A stretch of DNA of 64,000 nt from Euleptes europaea (taxonomy: Eukaryota > Chordata > Lepidosauria > Squamata > Sphaerodactylidae): the NCBI RefSeq assembly GCF_029931775.1, contig NC_079312.1:11105821-11169820 (forward strand), given 5' to 3'. This document shows positions 54,345-64,000 of the stretch, in pieces. Each line of letters opens with the position of its first letter. Position 1 is the stretch's first letter. The notes under the pieces were generated by a model. It made no database searches. It was not told the DNA's origin and was given only the letters and a program-made list of their open reading frames with translations. A program made the position numbers and the translations under genes.

Positions 54345-54492
54345 GACACTGTCCTTCAGTGTTACTCCTCTGAAGATGCCCGCCACAGCCGCTGGCGAAA
54401 CGTCAGGAAAGAAAATTCCAAGACCACGGTTACACAGCCCAGATAACCTATGAGAACCAATGAACTTTGACCGTGAAAGCCTTCAACAATAC
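54345..54492 (+). mobile_element. Single arm of the hammerhead-bearing element inside the provirus
   Basis: It starts gacactgtccttcagtgtta and ends gaaagccttcaacaatac, the same repeat as the right arms at 4996-5143 and 19077-19224. It lies in the provirus interior. Confidence 0.75.
54366..54408 (+). ncRNA. Hammerhead-like core (core intact)
   Basis: TCCT (54366-54369), CTGAAGA (54370-54376), stem II within 54377-54396, GAA at 54397-54399, ACGT (54400-54403), C at 54404, AGGA (54405-54408). All conserved positions fit. Confidence 0.55.
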
Positions 54493-55927
54493 CTTGGCTT
54501 TAATTTGACTGTGTTTTAAAACACTTAATATATTAACATGATTTCTCCGTCCCTGGAGAAAACAGGCACCCAGCATCACCAATATCCATTTTATTGAACA
54601 ACCATAACTATCCTCTTTCTTTATAAACCCTTCTGCTTTCCTCTTTTAAAGTCTTTCCCAACCATACATAACACCTTTCCTCAGCCCTCTTAAGCCAAAA
54701 CACTTGCCCCTTCACAACACACTCAAAACATGCTCTAACTTTCTCATAACTTACTTATTCCCTTATATTAATACACATTGCCTTTCCACCTTGTAAGCAT
54801 TTCCAGTCTGTTTTTTTTCTTCTTATAAAGTTTGATACAGTTCACAAGACTCTGCTTTCCAAATTCCAAATACTTTGACTTGGCCCCTCCTCCTGCGTTC
54901 AGCAAGAGGGCTGGTTCAGTCAGAGTTAACTTAAAATTCCTTTTTTTTTTGTTTCACATTTTAAACTTCAGAGAAAGAAAGGATCTTCTGTTAACAAAAC
55001 AGTATTGCTGCCTTGATTTACGACCAGTCTGATAGAGAGAAGAACAGAAACACTTTGAAGCGGAGAAAGGAGGGGCATGGGGGATTTTTCTCTTCCAGTC
55101 TCTTTCTCAGAAAGAAGACAACCAGATTACTTTTCTCCCAGCAAAGAACAGATTTTCAACAGAAAACAACAACAACACACACAACAAAACCAGACTACTC
55201 AAACAATTTGATTTCCTTTCGGCAACACAGTTTCTTTTTACACTCCAACTCTAAAAAGGAAAAGAAAGAGAACGAAGGGAGGAGAAAAACTCCTTTTTGG
55301 CCGACGCCGTCCAGTATCCCAGGCTGGCCCCATAAAAAATAAACACGTTAACATTTGTCAAATGATCACATAACCCTTTATAAAATACTTCACAGAAAGA
55401 GAGGACATATAACAAATCACGCTGGACAAGACAAAACACAAAAATACGTTCCCCTTTTCTAGGCATTTACCTCTTCCAGTGCCCTGGAGGCAACTGGAAA
55501 AATTCCGGATCAGCACAGGATTTTACAATCCCTGCTCTTGCTACTGCTTTTTTTTTCATTGATAATATACCATTGGCTGAACCCTCTGTTACAGCCCCCG
55601 TTACCATTCCAACTCAGTGGCGTCCCACTGAGCCCCTTATCCATGGTGGCGTTGCTTCTGCCTTCTCCTCTTAGAAGGGCTTACCTCTAAGAACTGCCCC
55701 ACCATTTAGGGTCCCGTAATTCCTTTCCGCGGTTCCTTACCTCCAGCCCGTTGCTTCTCCTGGGTCGGTTTAAAAGTGGGACTCTGCAATTGCACTCACC
55801 CCCCAGATGCTGTGTCTGCCAAGCTTGAGGACCAGCGAAATCGCCGGGTGCACCTGTCCTACAAAACTTCGACACCAGTCATCTGTGAGCAGTTGACAAC
55901 CAGATGTCCCCTGGGGTGCCATAAATC

Positions 55928-56402
55928 TGTTGGATGTAAATATACACTCTCCTCTGTGACCAGATTTATTATCACAAAGTAGAGACGACGCCAGGTTTAA
56001 GAAGCAAAGGGAGAAAAAAGCTTTTTTTATTTTGCCAGGCAAAAGAGGAAGACATTTCAGCCCTTTTTGGGTTCAAAAGTGAAAGTCTCCTAACAGACTC
56101 CGCCTAGTCCTCATATTTATACTTTTCCAGAGTTCTTTGTTCTAAGAGGATTTGAATATCTCCTCCTCTCAAATCCACCCTAACTCTGATCTCATTTTTG
56201 TGGTCACATGTATATGATCTCATCTGTTATTTGGTGATATCCTGTACCAGATACGAAAAATCACCTGCTTTGTTCAGTTTAAGTTAGACAGGACTATTTT
56301 CTACTGACTTATATAAATAACCACAGCTTACAAATATAATAGAAAAATAACATTTTTCCAATATCCTAGAATTAAATTAATTAAAATCTTACACATCCCA
56401 CA
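55928..56402 (-). repeat. 5' LTR of the provirus (right side)
   Basis: 475 bp, identical to 50869-51343 except for one position seen by eye near the end. Confidence 0.85.
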
Positions 56403-56483
56403 GCCATTCTCTCCACGGGAACTGATCTTGGACCTCTGGAGAACAATTGTAATAGTAGCAGAGTTCTAGGTTGGCAACCCTAG
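56403..56483 (+). mobile_element. hAT-like MITE, right portion of the copy split by the provirus
   Basis: 'gccattctctccacgggaac' to 'ttctaggttggcaaccctag', completing the copy that starts at 50528. Confidence 0.75.
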
Positions 56484-56535
56484 GCTCCACCCACAAATCT
56501 CCAGGAATTTTCCAGCCTGGAGTTGGGAACCCAAG
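56484..56535 (-). mobile_element. hAT-like MITE fragment
   Basis: 'ctccacccacaaatctccag' and 'cctggagttgggaaccca', the left end of the family in reverse. Confidence 0.5.
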
Positions 56536-56539
56536 GGTA

Positions 56540-57310
56540 CAACTGATAGGAAAGGAAGTGCACTTTTCAATTTTCCAGAAGCAGGCAGTGCCAGATTGGG
56601 GAATGGGGGTATACTTTTCAGAGTCCTAGAAAAGGGCAGTCCCAAATCGGGGAATGGGGTTGAAGTTGATTTGATGGTTTGAAACCAGAGGACTGGATTT
56701 TGGGAAACTGGGTCTGTTCCCCACCACTTGCACTCTGCAGAACCTAAAGTTAATTTCTTATGATCCGCCTTTGATTTTAGCTTGAGTGAATCAAACAAAG
56801 GTACACTTAACCAAAAGGCATTCATTACCGATAGCAAGAAATGAGCTTTCAGTTTCAAACACAGATTCCTAAAAGCATGCAATTTCTGAAACAGGAGAGT
56901 GACTCAACGTGCCCTTAGAGAAATCCTGGAAGTCTAATTCTTATTAACAAAACCAAGTTATTATGAACAGACACTGATGTATTGTGACAACGTCCTCATG
57001 TAAGCACAGATTCAACTGCTGACAAGATAGCAATTATTACAGCTGGGGGCGTACTGTTCAAAAATATACATTTAATTTTTGTTTCAGTTTTTTGGGGGGG
57101 GGCTGGGCAGGATTGGCACCATTTCAGGAAATCGTTACTGGTATAGTTTTCAGGCTCAGGAATTTCAGCACTTGAAAATCATGCCCTTAACTTAAACAAA
57201 ACAATAACCAGAAATTAAGGCATTTTTTGAAGTGTCTACACACACCCTTGCCAGAGGCAACAGGGAGAAGGAGAGAGAGTGTGTGTCAGCATGTTCCAGT
57301 TGGTCCATGG
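56540..57310. other. Gene C intron, nothing recognised
   Basis: A 138-codon minus-strand frame (56882-56466) starts in unique sequence and ends in MITE sequence, so it is not taken as a gene. The rest is plain intron. Confidence 0.35.
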
Positions 57311-57354
57311 TAGGGTTGCCATTTCCCCACTGGGGGAACATCCTAGTGGCATAG

Positions 57355-57560
57355 GGAGGCCTACATCAACACATCGATGTCACTTCCATAAGTGATGTCA
57401 TCATGTTGCTGATGACCATGGGGATGCTCTGGTATTTGGGCTATGATAAAAACAGCTTCTACCATAGAGGTTTTGCCCAAATACCAAAGAGTTCTTGCGA
57501 TCGTTGGTGATGTGGATGACGTCTCTTATGGAAGGGATGTCGACATCGGCCTCCTTTTGC
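57355..57560. repeat. Palindromic MITE
   Basis: 'catcgatgtcacttccataa' and 'gctctggtatttgggc' face 'gcccaaataccaaagagttc' and 'tcttatggaagggatgtcga'. It is related to the palindromes at 18884 and 49925. Confidence 0.55.
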
Positions 57561-57648
57561 AGCTAGTAAGTCCTCACTGGTTGCCAGGGGGTACCTTCCA
57601 ACCCTAGTCCATGATCCTTTAAAGGGATATGTTTAATGGGTGGTAGAC

Positions 57649-57865
57649 CCGGCCATCCCTGACCTGGATAGCCCAGGGTAGCCCAATCTCATCCGATTTG
57701 GAAGTTCAGCAGCGTCAGCCCTGGTCAATATTTGGTTGGGAAACCACGAAGGAAGTCCAGGGTCACTATGCAGAGTCAGGCACCTCTGAATGTCTCTTGC
57801 CTTGAAAAATCTATGGGGTTGCCATCAGTCGGCTGTGACTTGGTGTAAAACACACACACAAAAAA
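57649..57865 (+). mobile_element. 5S rRNA-derived SINE (diverged)
   Basis: 'cctgacctggatagcccagg', 'caatctcatccgatttggaa', 'cagccctggtcaatatttgg', 'tgccatcagtcggctgtgac', then (CA)n. Confidence 0.8.
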
Positions 57866-58375
57866 AAAGTCCAGGCCATACCATCCAGAAGCCAAGTCTA
57901 CCACCCACAGAAAATAAGGGCCTTTTAAAGGGTTGATGTGTCACGGACCAACTGGGGCATATATATGCTCACCACTCCTTCTGCCACTCCAGAACCCCAA
58001 AACACTCCCAATTTCGGGAGCATTTTGGGTCATTTCTGACAACCCCAAACTAAAATACAACCAGCAATTTTGGATTTGATCTTGGCTCAAGAACATCCAA
58101 ATGCACACCCCAGTCCAGGCCTAGGCCCATTTATGGGCCATGAGTCAGGGGGAAACTCTGGCCTGGGAATAAGCCCTGTTGAATAAAATGGCATTTACTT
58201 CTGGCGAAACATGCATAGGGTCATCCTGTGAGTCCAGTATGTGGTGAGCCTGTCAGGATTGCTAGGGGGGGCTCCAGCTGGTGGGCCCAGAAGCTCTGGC
58301 AACCCCCCCCAACACACACACACACACACACACACACAAAACAAGGGAAATCTTCCAAGTGAAGTCTTTAGACAC

Positions 58376-58592
58376 ATGAACGCATGAAGCTGCCTTATAC
58401 TGAATCAGATCCTTGGTAATCAAAGTCAGTATTGTCTACTCAGACCAGCAGCGGCTCTCCAGGGTCTCAAGCTGAGGTCTTTGACATCACCTATGTGCCG
58501 AGTACCTTTAACTGGAGATGCTGGGGATTGAACCTGGGACCTTCTGCATGCCAAGCAGGTGCTCTATCACTGAGCCACGGCGCCTCCCCCTC
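58376..58592 (-). mobile_element. tRNA-derived SINE, full length
   Basis: Reverse complement: head 'gccgtggctcagtgatagag', 'ggcatgcagaaggtcccagg', B box 'ggttcaatccccagcatctc', end 'ctgattcagtataaggcagc'. Confidence 0.85.
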
Positions 58593-58850
58593 TGAGTCTC
58601 CCCATCCATTCATACTGCATACTATTCAGGGGTGATCTTAGTGTTTCCAGGGACCTAGGGAAAAGGGCAGGATTGGTCCTCAGAATAACTACACCTTCTT
58701 CTGCCCCACCCCGAAGCTACCCTAGGTCCAAACAAGGAGTGGTCCTTGAGGGGGAGACAGGCACAAACCGCAGTAGGAACCTGCTCTCCTTGTTTGTTCC
58801 TCCTCCGTCAGAGGGGCAGGGTCACGTGCAGGTGAGGCTAGGGATGCCAG

Positions 58851-59058
58851 CTCTGAGTTGGGAAATACCTGGATATTTGGGGGGTGGGGCCTGAGGAGGG
58901 TGGGGTTTGGGGAGGGGAGGGACTACAGTAGGGTATCATGCCATAGAGTCCACCTTCCGAAGCAGCCATTTTCTCCAGGCGAACTGATCTCTGTTGCCTG
59001 GAGAGCGGTTGTATTAGCAGGAGGTCTCCAGCCACCACCTGGAGTTTGGTAGCCCTAG
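58851..59058 (+). mobile_element. hAT-like MITE copy
   Basis: 'cagctctgagttgggaaata' to 'cacctggagtttggtagccctag', with all family blocks and little divergence. Confidence 0.75.
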
Positions 59059-59364
59059 CTGAGGCCCTGCCCAGCCTAGGGCCCAGGGCAGCTGCCTGCC
59101 CACGGAGCGCTAAAGAGCATACGCAAGCCAAAAGCCAGGATCCTGTCCCGAGGAGCTTCTAATTCACATATCAACAGAGGAACTGAAGGGCCAGAGACAT
59201 GAACACAGGAAGAGTCCTGGGTGCATAGCTTCTCTTTTTGGTGGGGGAACCCCCACTTTCAGTTCACACCGCTGTTAATGGGATGTTGGGTGGGGGCAGA
59301 ATGCAATTCCAACCTGAAGTGTTCATCCTCCCCGTTTTGTTTCTGTGTCCTGAATGGGATCCAG

Positions 59365-59494
59365 GTACCTTCCCTGCTGAAGGAAACCGACACAATTTCC
59401 CCTGAAGCAGAGGAGGGCAACCAGGTTTTGGAGCACAGATGGCTCTGCAAAGAGGCTGGCTGGGCGATCCACAGCTATGAGGATGCTTTGTCAG
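59365..59494 (+). CDS. Gene C, exon 2: strongly diverged KRAB-position exon
   Basis: The acceptor is gaatgggatccag|GTACC and the donor TTGTCAG|gtaagg; 130 bases, phase 0 to 1, matching the phases of the KRAB exons in A and B (127). It encodes VPSLLKETDTISPEAEEGNQ, then VLEHRWLCKEAGWAIHSYED, ALS. VP...ET...P.AE and W.(L/C)(Y/K)(R)EA line up with gene B, but the KRAB motifs are essentially gone. KRAB function is probably lost. Confidence 0.6.
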
Positions 59495-59589
59495 GTAAGG
59501 ATATTTTATTGCCCTTACTGGCACAGTCTGATGCTGACTGAGCATGCTTTAAGAGGCACACAGTGCAAAGGTCAGTGGAGTATCATTTG

Positions 59590-59825
59590 CAGGAGGGGCT
59601 GTGGGAGGGGCTGTGGCTCAGTGGTAGAGCCTTCCGCTTGGCAGGCAGAAGGTTCCAGGTTCTATCCCGGCATCTCCAGTTAAAGGGACTAGGCAAGTAG
59701 GTGATGTGAAAGACCTCTGCCTGAGACCCTGGAGAGCTGCTGCCGGTCTGAGGAGACAATACTGACTTTGATGGACTGAGGGTCTGATTCAGTAGAAGGC
59801 AGCTTCATGTGTTCATGTGTATCAG
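59590..59825 (+). mobile_element. tRNA-derived SINE, full length
   Basis: Head 'aggggctgtggctcagtggt', B box 'aggttctatcccggcatctc', spacer 'gtgatgtgaaagacctctgc', end 'ctgattcagtagaaggcagc'. Its internal pol III boxes are nearly consensus. Confidence 0.85.
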
Positions 59826-59959
59826 AAACAGCTTGCTGTTTCCAGCTCGCATTCCTTCTGTCTCGAGTACACATGGAAGCTCTCTTTCGCTGGGTTGGTC
59901 TTCTCTGACCGGAGTGGCAACATCTCTCCAGGGTGTCAGGGTTTTTTGTTATGGTTGGT

Positions 59960-60270
59960 TTTGGTGGTTTATTTTTTTATATGCTGGCTTTCTCCACCAC
60001 TTAAGGAAGAATCAGACCAGCTTACAATCACCTTCCCTTCCCCTTTCCACAAGAGACACCCTGTGAGGTAGGTGGGGCTGAGAGAACTCAAGAGAGCTGT
60101 GACTAGCCCAAGGTCACCCAGCTGGATTTATGTGGAGGAGTGGGGAAACAAATCTAGTTCACCAGATTAGCCTCCGCAGCTCATGTGGAGGGGAATCAAA
60201 CCTGGTTCTCCAGATCAGAGTCCACCGCTCCCAACCACTGCTCGTAAGCACTACACCACGGTGGCCCTTA
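59960..60270 (-). mobile_element. tRNA-derived SINE (second family), full length
   Basis: Reverse orientation: 'ttatttttttatatgctggc', 'agcccaaggtcacccagctg', doubled 'atgtggagg' block, 'tctccagatcagagtccacc', ending 'gcactacaccacggtggccc'. Confidence 0.8.
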
Positions 60271-60394
60271 ACACCTTAAAATATATAACACTGCCCACAA
60301 AAATCCCTCAGTGTGAATAAAAAGAAGTAAAGACTAGGATCTGAAAATCAACATTGGTGGCCATAACTTGTACTTTTCATATGAAAATAGAATA

Positions 60395-60722
60395 GATGCA
60401 GCAAGCGGACTTAATCAGAATATGGAATTTTCTGCCAGAGGCTGTAGTGATGGCCAGAGGCATAAACAGCTTTAAAGGGCCATTAGACAGATTCATGGAG
60501 GAGAAGTCCATCAGTGGCTACTAGCCGTGGTGACTAAAGGGAACCTCCCCATTCAGAGGCAGTCAGCTTCTGAATACCAGTGCCAGGAGACAACATCGGG
60601 GGAAGGCCTTAGCCTCTATGTCCTGTTGGTAGTCCTCCAGAGTAACTGTCTAGCAACCGGGTGAGACAGGATGCTGCTCTAAATGGACTTTTGGTCTGAT
60701 TCAGCAGGGTTCTTACATGCTT
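60395..60722 (+). mobile_element. CR1/L2-like LINE 3' UTR
   Basis: 'tggaattttctgccagaggc', 'ttcatggaggagaagtccat', 'cagtggctactagccgtggt', 'gggaacctccccattcagag' and the end 'tttggtctgattcagcaggg'. Confidence 0.7.
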
Positions 60723-60889
60723 ACTGATAAAATAAGCTCCTTCACAAACTCTAGACCCTGCAAAATACAGTTCATTTAAGCACTCACAGCTCCTTCCCCT
60801 AGTATTAAAGTTGCAATTTTTGAAAAATAATTTGTGGTTAATTTTATTAGGCTTAGAAACTGGAGTAACCCTCCATTGGATTCCACTAT

Positions 60890-61150
60890 AATTTTTCTAT
60901 ACAGTTCTATCCTGCCTTTCTCCAAGGACTGCAGAGTGATACATATGGTTGCCCTTCTCATTTTGTCCTCACAACAGCATTTCGTTGAGGTAGTTTAGGC
61001 TGATAGAAAGCAACTGGCCCAGGTCATTTAGTAAGCTCGTGGTTTCAGCTCATCCGGTCATCAGGACAACTCTGCAAGGTAGGCTAAGCTAAGAGAGAGT
61101 GGCAACTAAGTGTCACCCAGAGGACTGAGCGGAGATCTGAACTCATCTAA
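60890..61150 (-). mobile_element. Decayed SINE of the second tRNA family (weak)
   Basis: 'ttttgtcctcacaacagcat' and 'ttgaggtagtttaggctgat' match the body of that family in reverse. The head is not recognisable. Confidence 0.35.
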
Positions 61151-61187
61151 TTAGGTTTTCTTTGCCTTGTTATGTTTTTCCCCCCAG

Positions 61188-61271
61188 CAGGTCAGGGGAC
61201 AGCGAATGAGAACAAAAACAGCAATCTCCAACAGTAAGATGCACCAGATGCTGTCCAGGATGGTGATCCAG
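61188..61271 (+). pseudogene. 5' part of the gene C finger exon behind an in-frame stop
   Basis: It is the natural-looking exon start after a pyrimidine-rich NAGNAG acceptor, in frame with the fingers and encoding GQGTANENKNSNLQQ before TAA, then DAPDAVQDGDP. The amino-acid style is that of a normal linker, so this was probably coding until the stop arose. Confidence 0.55.
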
Positions 61272-62218
61272 GTCAGACCTCGGGGAGTCATAATGGACCG
61301 GACAAAGAAATGAAGAAAAAACAGAAGAAAAAGGTTGGAAATAAAATCAGTAAACCCCCTGAGGGGATCTTGAAGAGCCAAAACGCGTGTCCTTTGAGTG
61401 AGGAGACACTCCGGCCCAAATCACACCTCACCTGCGTGGCGGAAAGACCCTTCAAGTGTTCCTACTGCGGGAAAAGCTTCTGCCGACGGTCCCACCTGTT
61501 CCAGCACCATCGAATCCACACAGGAGAAAAACCTTACCGATGTTCATCCTGCGGCAAGGACTTCCGCGAACACTCTCACCAGACGAAACACGAGCGACTG
61601 CACACGGGCGAGAGACCTTACGAGTGTGCCGACTGTGGCAAGAGCTTCTGCCAGTCCTCCAACCTCCGCAAGCACCTCAAGATGCACGTCGGGGCAACCA
61701 TCTACAAGTGTCCCGAGTGCGGAAAGAACTTCAGCCAGCGGGCCAAGTTCTACCAGCACCGTAAGGTCCATTTACAAGGGAAACGGTACCACTGCGCGAA
61801 CTGTGGGGAGAGCTTCGACCAGCTCACGCAGCTTTACAGGCACCAGAGGATCCATGTGACAGAGAGGCCTTACCAGTGCTCCGAGTGCGGGAAAAGCTTT
61901 GACCACAAGTCCAGCTTTGTGAAGCATAAGGTGACCCACACGGGAGAGAAACCCTATCAGTGCTCAACATGTGGTCGGAGCTTCAGCCAGTCCTCCAATC
62001 TTCAGAAGCACTACAAAATACACACTGGGGAAAAACCGTACACATGTGCGACCTGCGGGAAGTCCTTCACCCAGAGCTCGCACCTCAACCTGCACCAGAA
62101 CACCCACAAAGGATTTAAAACCTATAAGTGCTTAGACTGTGGCGATAGCTTTTCTGACCGGTCCCATCTCATGAAGCATAAATTGATTCATAGGAACCCA
62201 GTTGTCACTTCTGTCTGA
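61272..62218 (+). CDS. Gene C, last exon: 9 C2H2 zinc fingers
   Basis: Nine fingers: FKCSYCGKSFCRRSHLFQHH, YRCSSCGKDFREHSHQTKHE, YECADCGKSFCQSSNLRKHL, YKCPECGKNFSQRAKFYQHR, YHCANCGESFDQLTQLYRHQ, YQCSECGKSFDHKSSFVKHK, YQCSTCGRSFSQSSNLQKHY, YTCATCGKSFTQSSHLNLHQ, YKCLDCGDSFSDRSHLMKHK; all have CC-HH. Linkers deviate after fingers 3, 4, 5 and 8. A lysine-rich stretch precedes them (from 61310). The start is uncertain: the strong acceptor cccccagcag (61181-61190) would include an in-frame TAA at 61235-61237, whereas tgatccag|GTCAG (exon from 61272) avoids it and gives 1890 bases in all, 629 residues, but has a poor polypyrimidine tract. A downstream ATG at 61310 is the third option. Confidence 0.85.
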
Positions 62219-62319
62219 AATCCCACGGGAACACCCCCCCCCCAAATAGGACTTGGAAAAGAAAGACCTTATGGTTATTCAAGACTCAGACAGTATTGAA
62301 ACCTTTTTCTGCCTTGGAG

Positions 62320-62534
62320 GGGCTGTGGCTCAGTGGCAGAGCATCTGCTCGACATGCAGAAGGTCCCAGGTTTGGTCCCCGGCATCTCCAGTTAAAGAGA
62401 CCAGGCAAGTAGGTGATGTGAAAGACCTCTGCCTGAGACCCTAGAGTGCCGCTGCCGGTCTAAGTAGACAATACTGACTTAGATGGACCAAGGGTCTGAT
62501 TCAGTATAAGGCAGCTTCATGTGTTCATGTGCCT
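62320..62534 (+). mobile_element. tRNA-derived SINE, full length (best copy)
   Basis: A box 'tggctcagtgg', 'catgcagaaggtcccaggtt', 'tggtccccggcatctccagt', 'agtaggtgatgtgaaagacc', 'gggtctgattcagtataagg', end 'cagcttcatgtgttcatgtg'. Confidence 0.88.
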
Positions 62535-62599
62535 TAGGAAAAAAATAACGGGTGTTGTGTATTTCTACCAAACAAACTGGGAAGGTCCAAGTTTGAATC

Positions 62600-62700
62600 T
62601 TCCCTCTCTTGCAAATTCATTAGTCTGTCCCTTAGTTGCCTTGAGCTCTGTATGGAAGAAAGGCAGCTAATAAATATTTTAAATGAATAAAATAAATTAA
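62600..62700 (+). mobile_element. LINE 3' terminus fragment
   Basis: 'agctctgtatggaagaaagg' and 'cagctaataaatattttaaa' with an (AATAAA)-like end, typical for a LINE or SINE tail. Weak. Confidence 0.35.
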
Positions 62701-62834
62701 CTTCAAACAACTTAGCTGCAATGGGGGAGATAACTGTATTGATCTACTTTGCAGGGTTCTTGTAAGGATGGCAACAGCATAAAACATTGGGATCTGGGGA
62801 GTAGCCCTTCAATGGCTGCGCTCCTTTCTCCAGG

Positions 62835-63835
62835 GTAGGGGACAGAGAGTGGCTCTAGGGGAAGAGGTTTCGCAGCAACACCCTTTGGTGTGTGGGGTGC
62901 TGCAGGGTGCAATCCTCCGTCCCATGTTGTTCAACATCTATATTCGCCCTCTTGCCCAGCTGGTTAGGAGTTTTGGGCGCGGCTGTCATCAGTCGCTGAT
63001 GGCACCCAGCTTTACCTGTTGATGGACGGCCATCCGGACTCCACACCGGACACACTGGCCAGGTGCTTGGATGCTGTGACTGGATGGTTGAGGAAAAGTT
63101 GGCTGAAACTGAATCCATCAAAGGTCCTGTGGCTCGCCAGGGCAGCTTTGGGGTGGGGTGCCGGTTCCTGGCTCTTGACAATGTGAGTTTAACACCTTCA
63201 TCTACCGTCAGGAGCCTGGGTGTGATCCTAGACACTTCCTTGTCTATGGGGGCCCAGGTCACAGCTGTGGTCAAGGTGGCCTTTTTCCATCTCCCCCAGG
63301 CCTGGCAGCTGGTGCCTTATCTCTCCCCTCCAATCTAGCCACAGTGATCCATGCGATGGTCACCTCTAGGCTAGACTATTGTAACTCACTCTACGTGGGG
63401 CTGCCCTTGGGACTGATCAGGAGGGTCCAGCTGGTGTAGAATACTGCAGCGAGGCTCCTTTCGGGGGCCTCGCTGTGAGAGCACACCCCTTCAGCGTTAA
63501 AACAACTGCACTGGCTCCAGCTGGAGAATCAGATCAGGTTCAAGGTGCTGGTTTTGACCTTTAAAGCCTTATACGGTCTGGGACCATGGTACCTTTGGGA
63601 CTGCTTCTCCTGGTACACCCACCCACCCCCGAGAGCTTTACGCTCAATGAACAGCAATTCACTGGTGGTCCCCAGCCCACGGAATGGGTGGCTGTCCTTG
63701 GCAATGGCCAGGGCTATTTCGGCCCTGGCCTGGTGGAACCGTCTACCAAGTAACATCAGGGCCCTGCGGGACCTAAATGAGTTCAGCCAGGCCTACAACT
63801 GAGGGCAGCTGCAACTTTTTCCATTACCATCATTT
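62835..63835 (+). mobile_element. CR1/L3-like (jockey group) LINE, ORF2 C-terminal half, decayed
   Basis: Pieces in two or three frames give PSHVVQHLYSP, DGTQLYLLMDGHPDSTPDTL, ARCLDAVTGWLRKSWLKLNP, then SLGVILDTSLSMGAQVTAVV and further ORF2 text to 63800. The catalytic (Y/A)DDT motif appears as ADGT, and stops and frameshifts are frequent. Its end matches the 3' fragment at 9585-10101. Confidence 0.8.
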
Positions 63836-63916
63836 GGCTGGCATCTCCTTCTTCCCTCCCGCCCCGACGTGGTTCACTGCCAACGAGCTCTGTCCAGTGG
63901 CTGGACAGTCCCACAT

Positions 63917-64000
63917 TATAGAATCATAGTTGGAAGGGGCCATCTAGTCCCACCCCCTGCTCAATGCAGGATCAGCCTAGAGCATCTCTGACAAGGGTTC
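63917..64000 (-). mobile_element. CR1 LINE fragment, cut by the window end
   Basis: 'atagaatcatagttggaagg' and 'ccccctgctcaatgcaggat' with 'cagcctagagcatctctgac', the same CR1 part as 29685-29943. Confidence 0.8.

Larger units (their letters stand above)
50869..56402 (-). mobile_element. ERV1-like (gammaretrovirus-related) provirus, broken
   Basis: Direct 475-bp LTRs (50869-51343, 55928-56402) start TG and end CA on the + strand. The 4-bp duplication GCCA (50865-50868, 56403-56406) fits ERV1. Orientation is minus: a purine tract precedes the left LTR (51344-51356 read on minus), and a TGG-starting primer-site candidate lies next to the right LTR (about 55906-55921). Pol remnants, reverse transcriptase near 53660-54060 and connection/RNase H near 52795-53360, are of gammaretroviral type. 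The interior (4.6 kb) is short and clearly broken in several places. The LTRs differ at one seen position, so this copy inserted recently. Confidence 0.85.

Noticed and set aside
56466-56882. 138-codon minus-strand frame
   Set aside because: It ends in MITE sequence and has no domain or splice context.
59590-59700. tRNA gene-like heads with good A and B boxes
   Set aside because: They are SINE heads followed by the SINE body; no cloverleaf with paired acceptor stem is present.

Overview
The window looks like nuclear DNA from a squamate reptile (a lizard or close relative). This is inferred from repeat content, not from a named gene: BovB/RTE 3' ends, CR1 and L1 LINE tails, a 5S-rRNA-derived SINE, several tRNA-derived SINEs (one matching the Sauria type), many hAT-like MITEs and two LTR elements. 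The host genes are C2H2 zinc-finger genes of the SCAN/KRAB type. The exact species cannot be told.

Three paralogous SCAN-KRAB-zinc-finger genes are present. Gene A (+, 7686-14984) has a SCAN exon, two small linker exons, a good KRAB A-box exon, a tandemly duplicated phase 1-1 cassette exon and an exon of 14 fingers. The seven exons add up to 2304 bases, exactly 768 codons. Gene B (-, 27282-21779) has an 813-base SCAN exon with a long N-terminal part, a degenerate 127-base KRAB exon and a 7-finger exon (650 codons). Gene C (+, 48920-62218) has a SCAN exon of the same 813-base coding length, a strongly diverged KRAB-position exon and a 9-finger exon. The best acceptor of that last exon is followed by an in-frame TAA. 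The proteins are expected to be nuclear: SCAN for dimerisation, KRAB for co-repressor recruitment where intact, fingers for DNA binding. Targets, often transposons, are unknown.

Layout: 1-6540 is repeat-rich flank and includes an inverted-dimer element. 6650-15420 is gene A. 15430-21420 is intergenic, with hAT, 5S-SINE and a near-perfect foldback. 21430-27282 is gene B, followed upstream by a possible CpG-containing first exon near 31.05-31.4 kb. 31.4-38.6 kb holds foldback and hAT elements, a large GGAA/GAAA microsatellite and LINE pieces. 38607-47032 is an LTR element with near-identical 961-bp LTRs and no recognised pol. 47-62.2 kb is CR1 plus gene C, whose first intron contains an antisense ERV1-like provirus (50869-56402) with 475-bp LTRs. 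62.3-64 kb is SINE and LINE sequence.

The most unusual signal is a set of short hammerhead-ribozyme-like cores (CUGANGA, stem II, GAA, palindromic stem III, short stem I) in several different repeat families. Two of the carrier elements are inverted dimers, and two carriers have target duplications of 12-14 bp. This points to Penelope-like or retrozyme-type retroelements. The motifs were read by eye; none has been folded computationally or tested.
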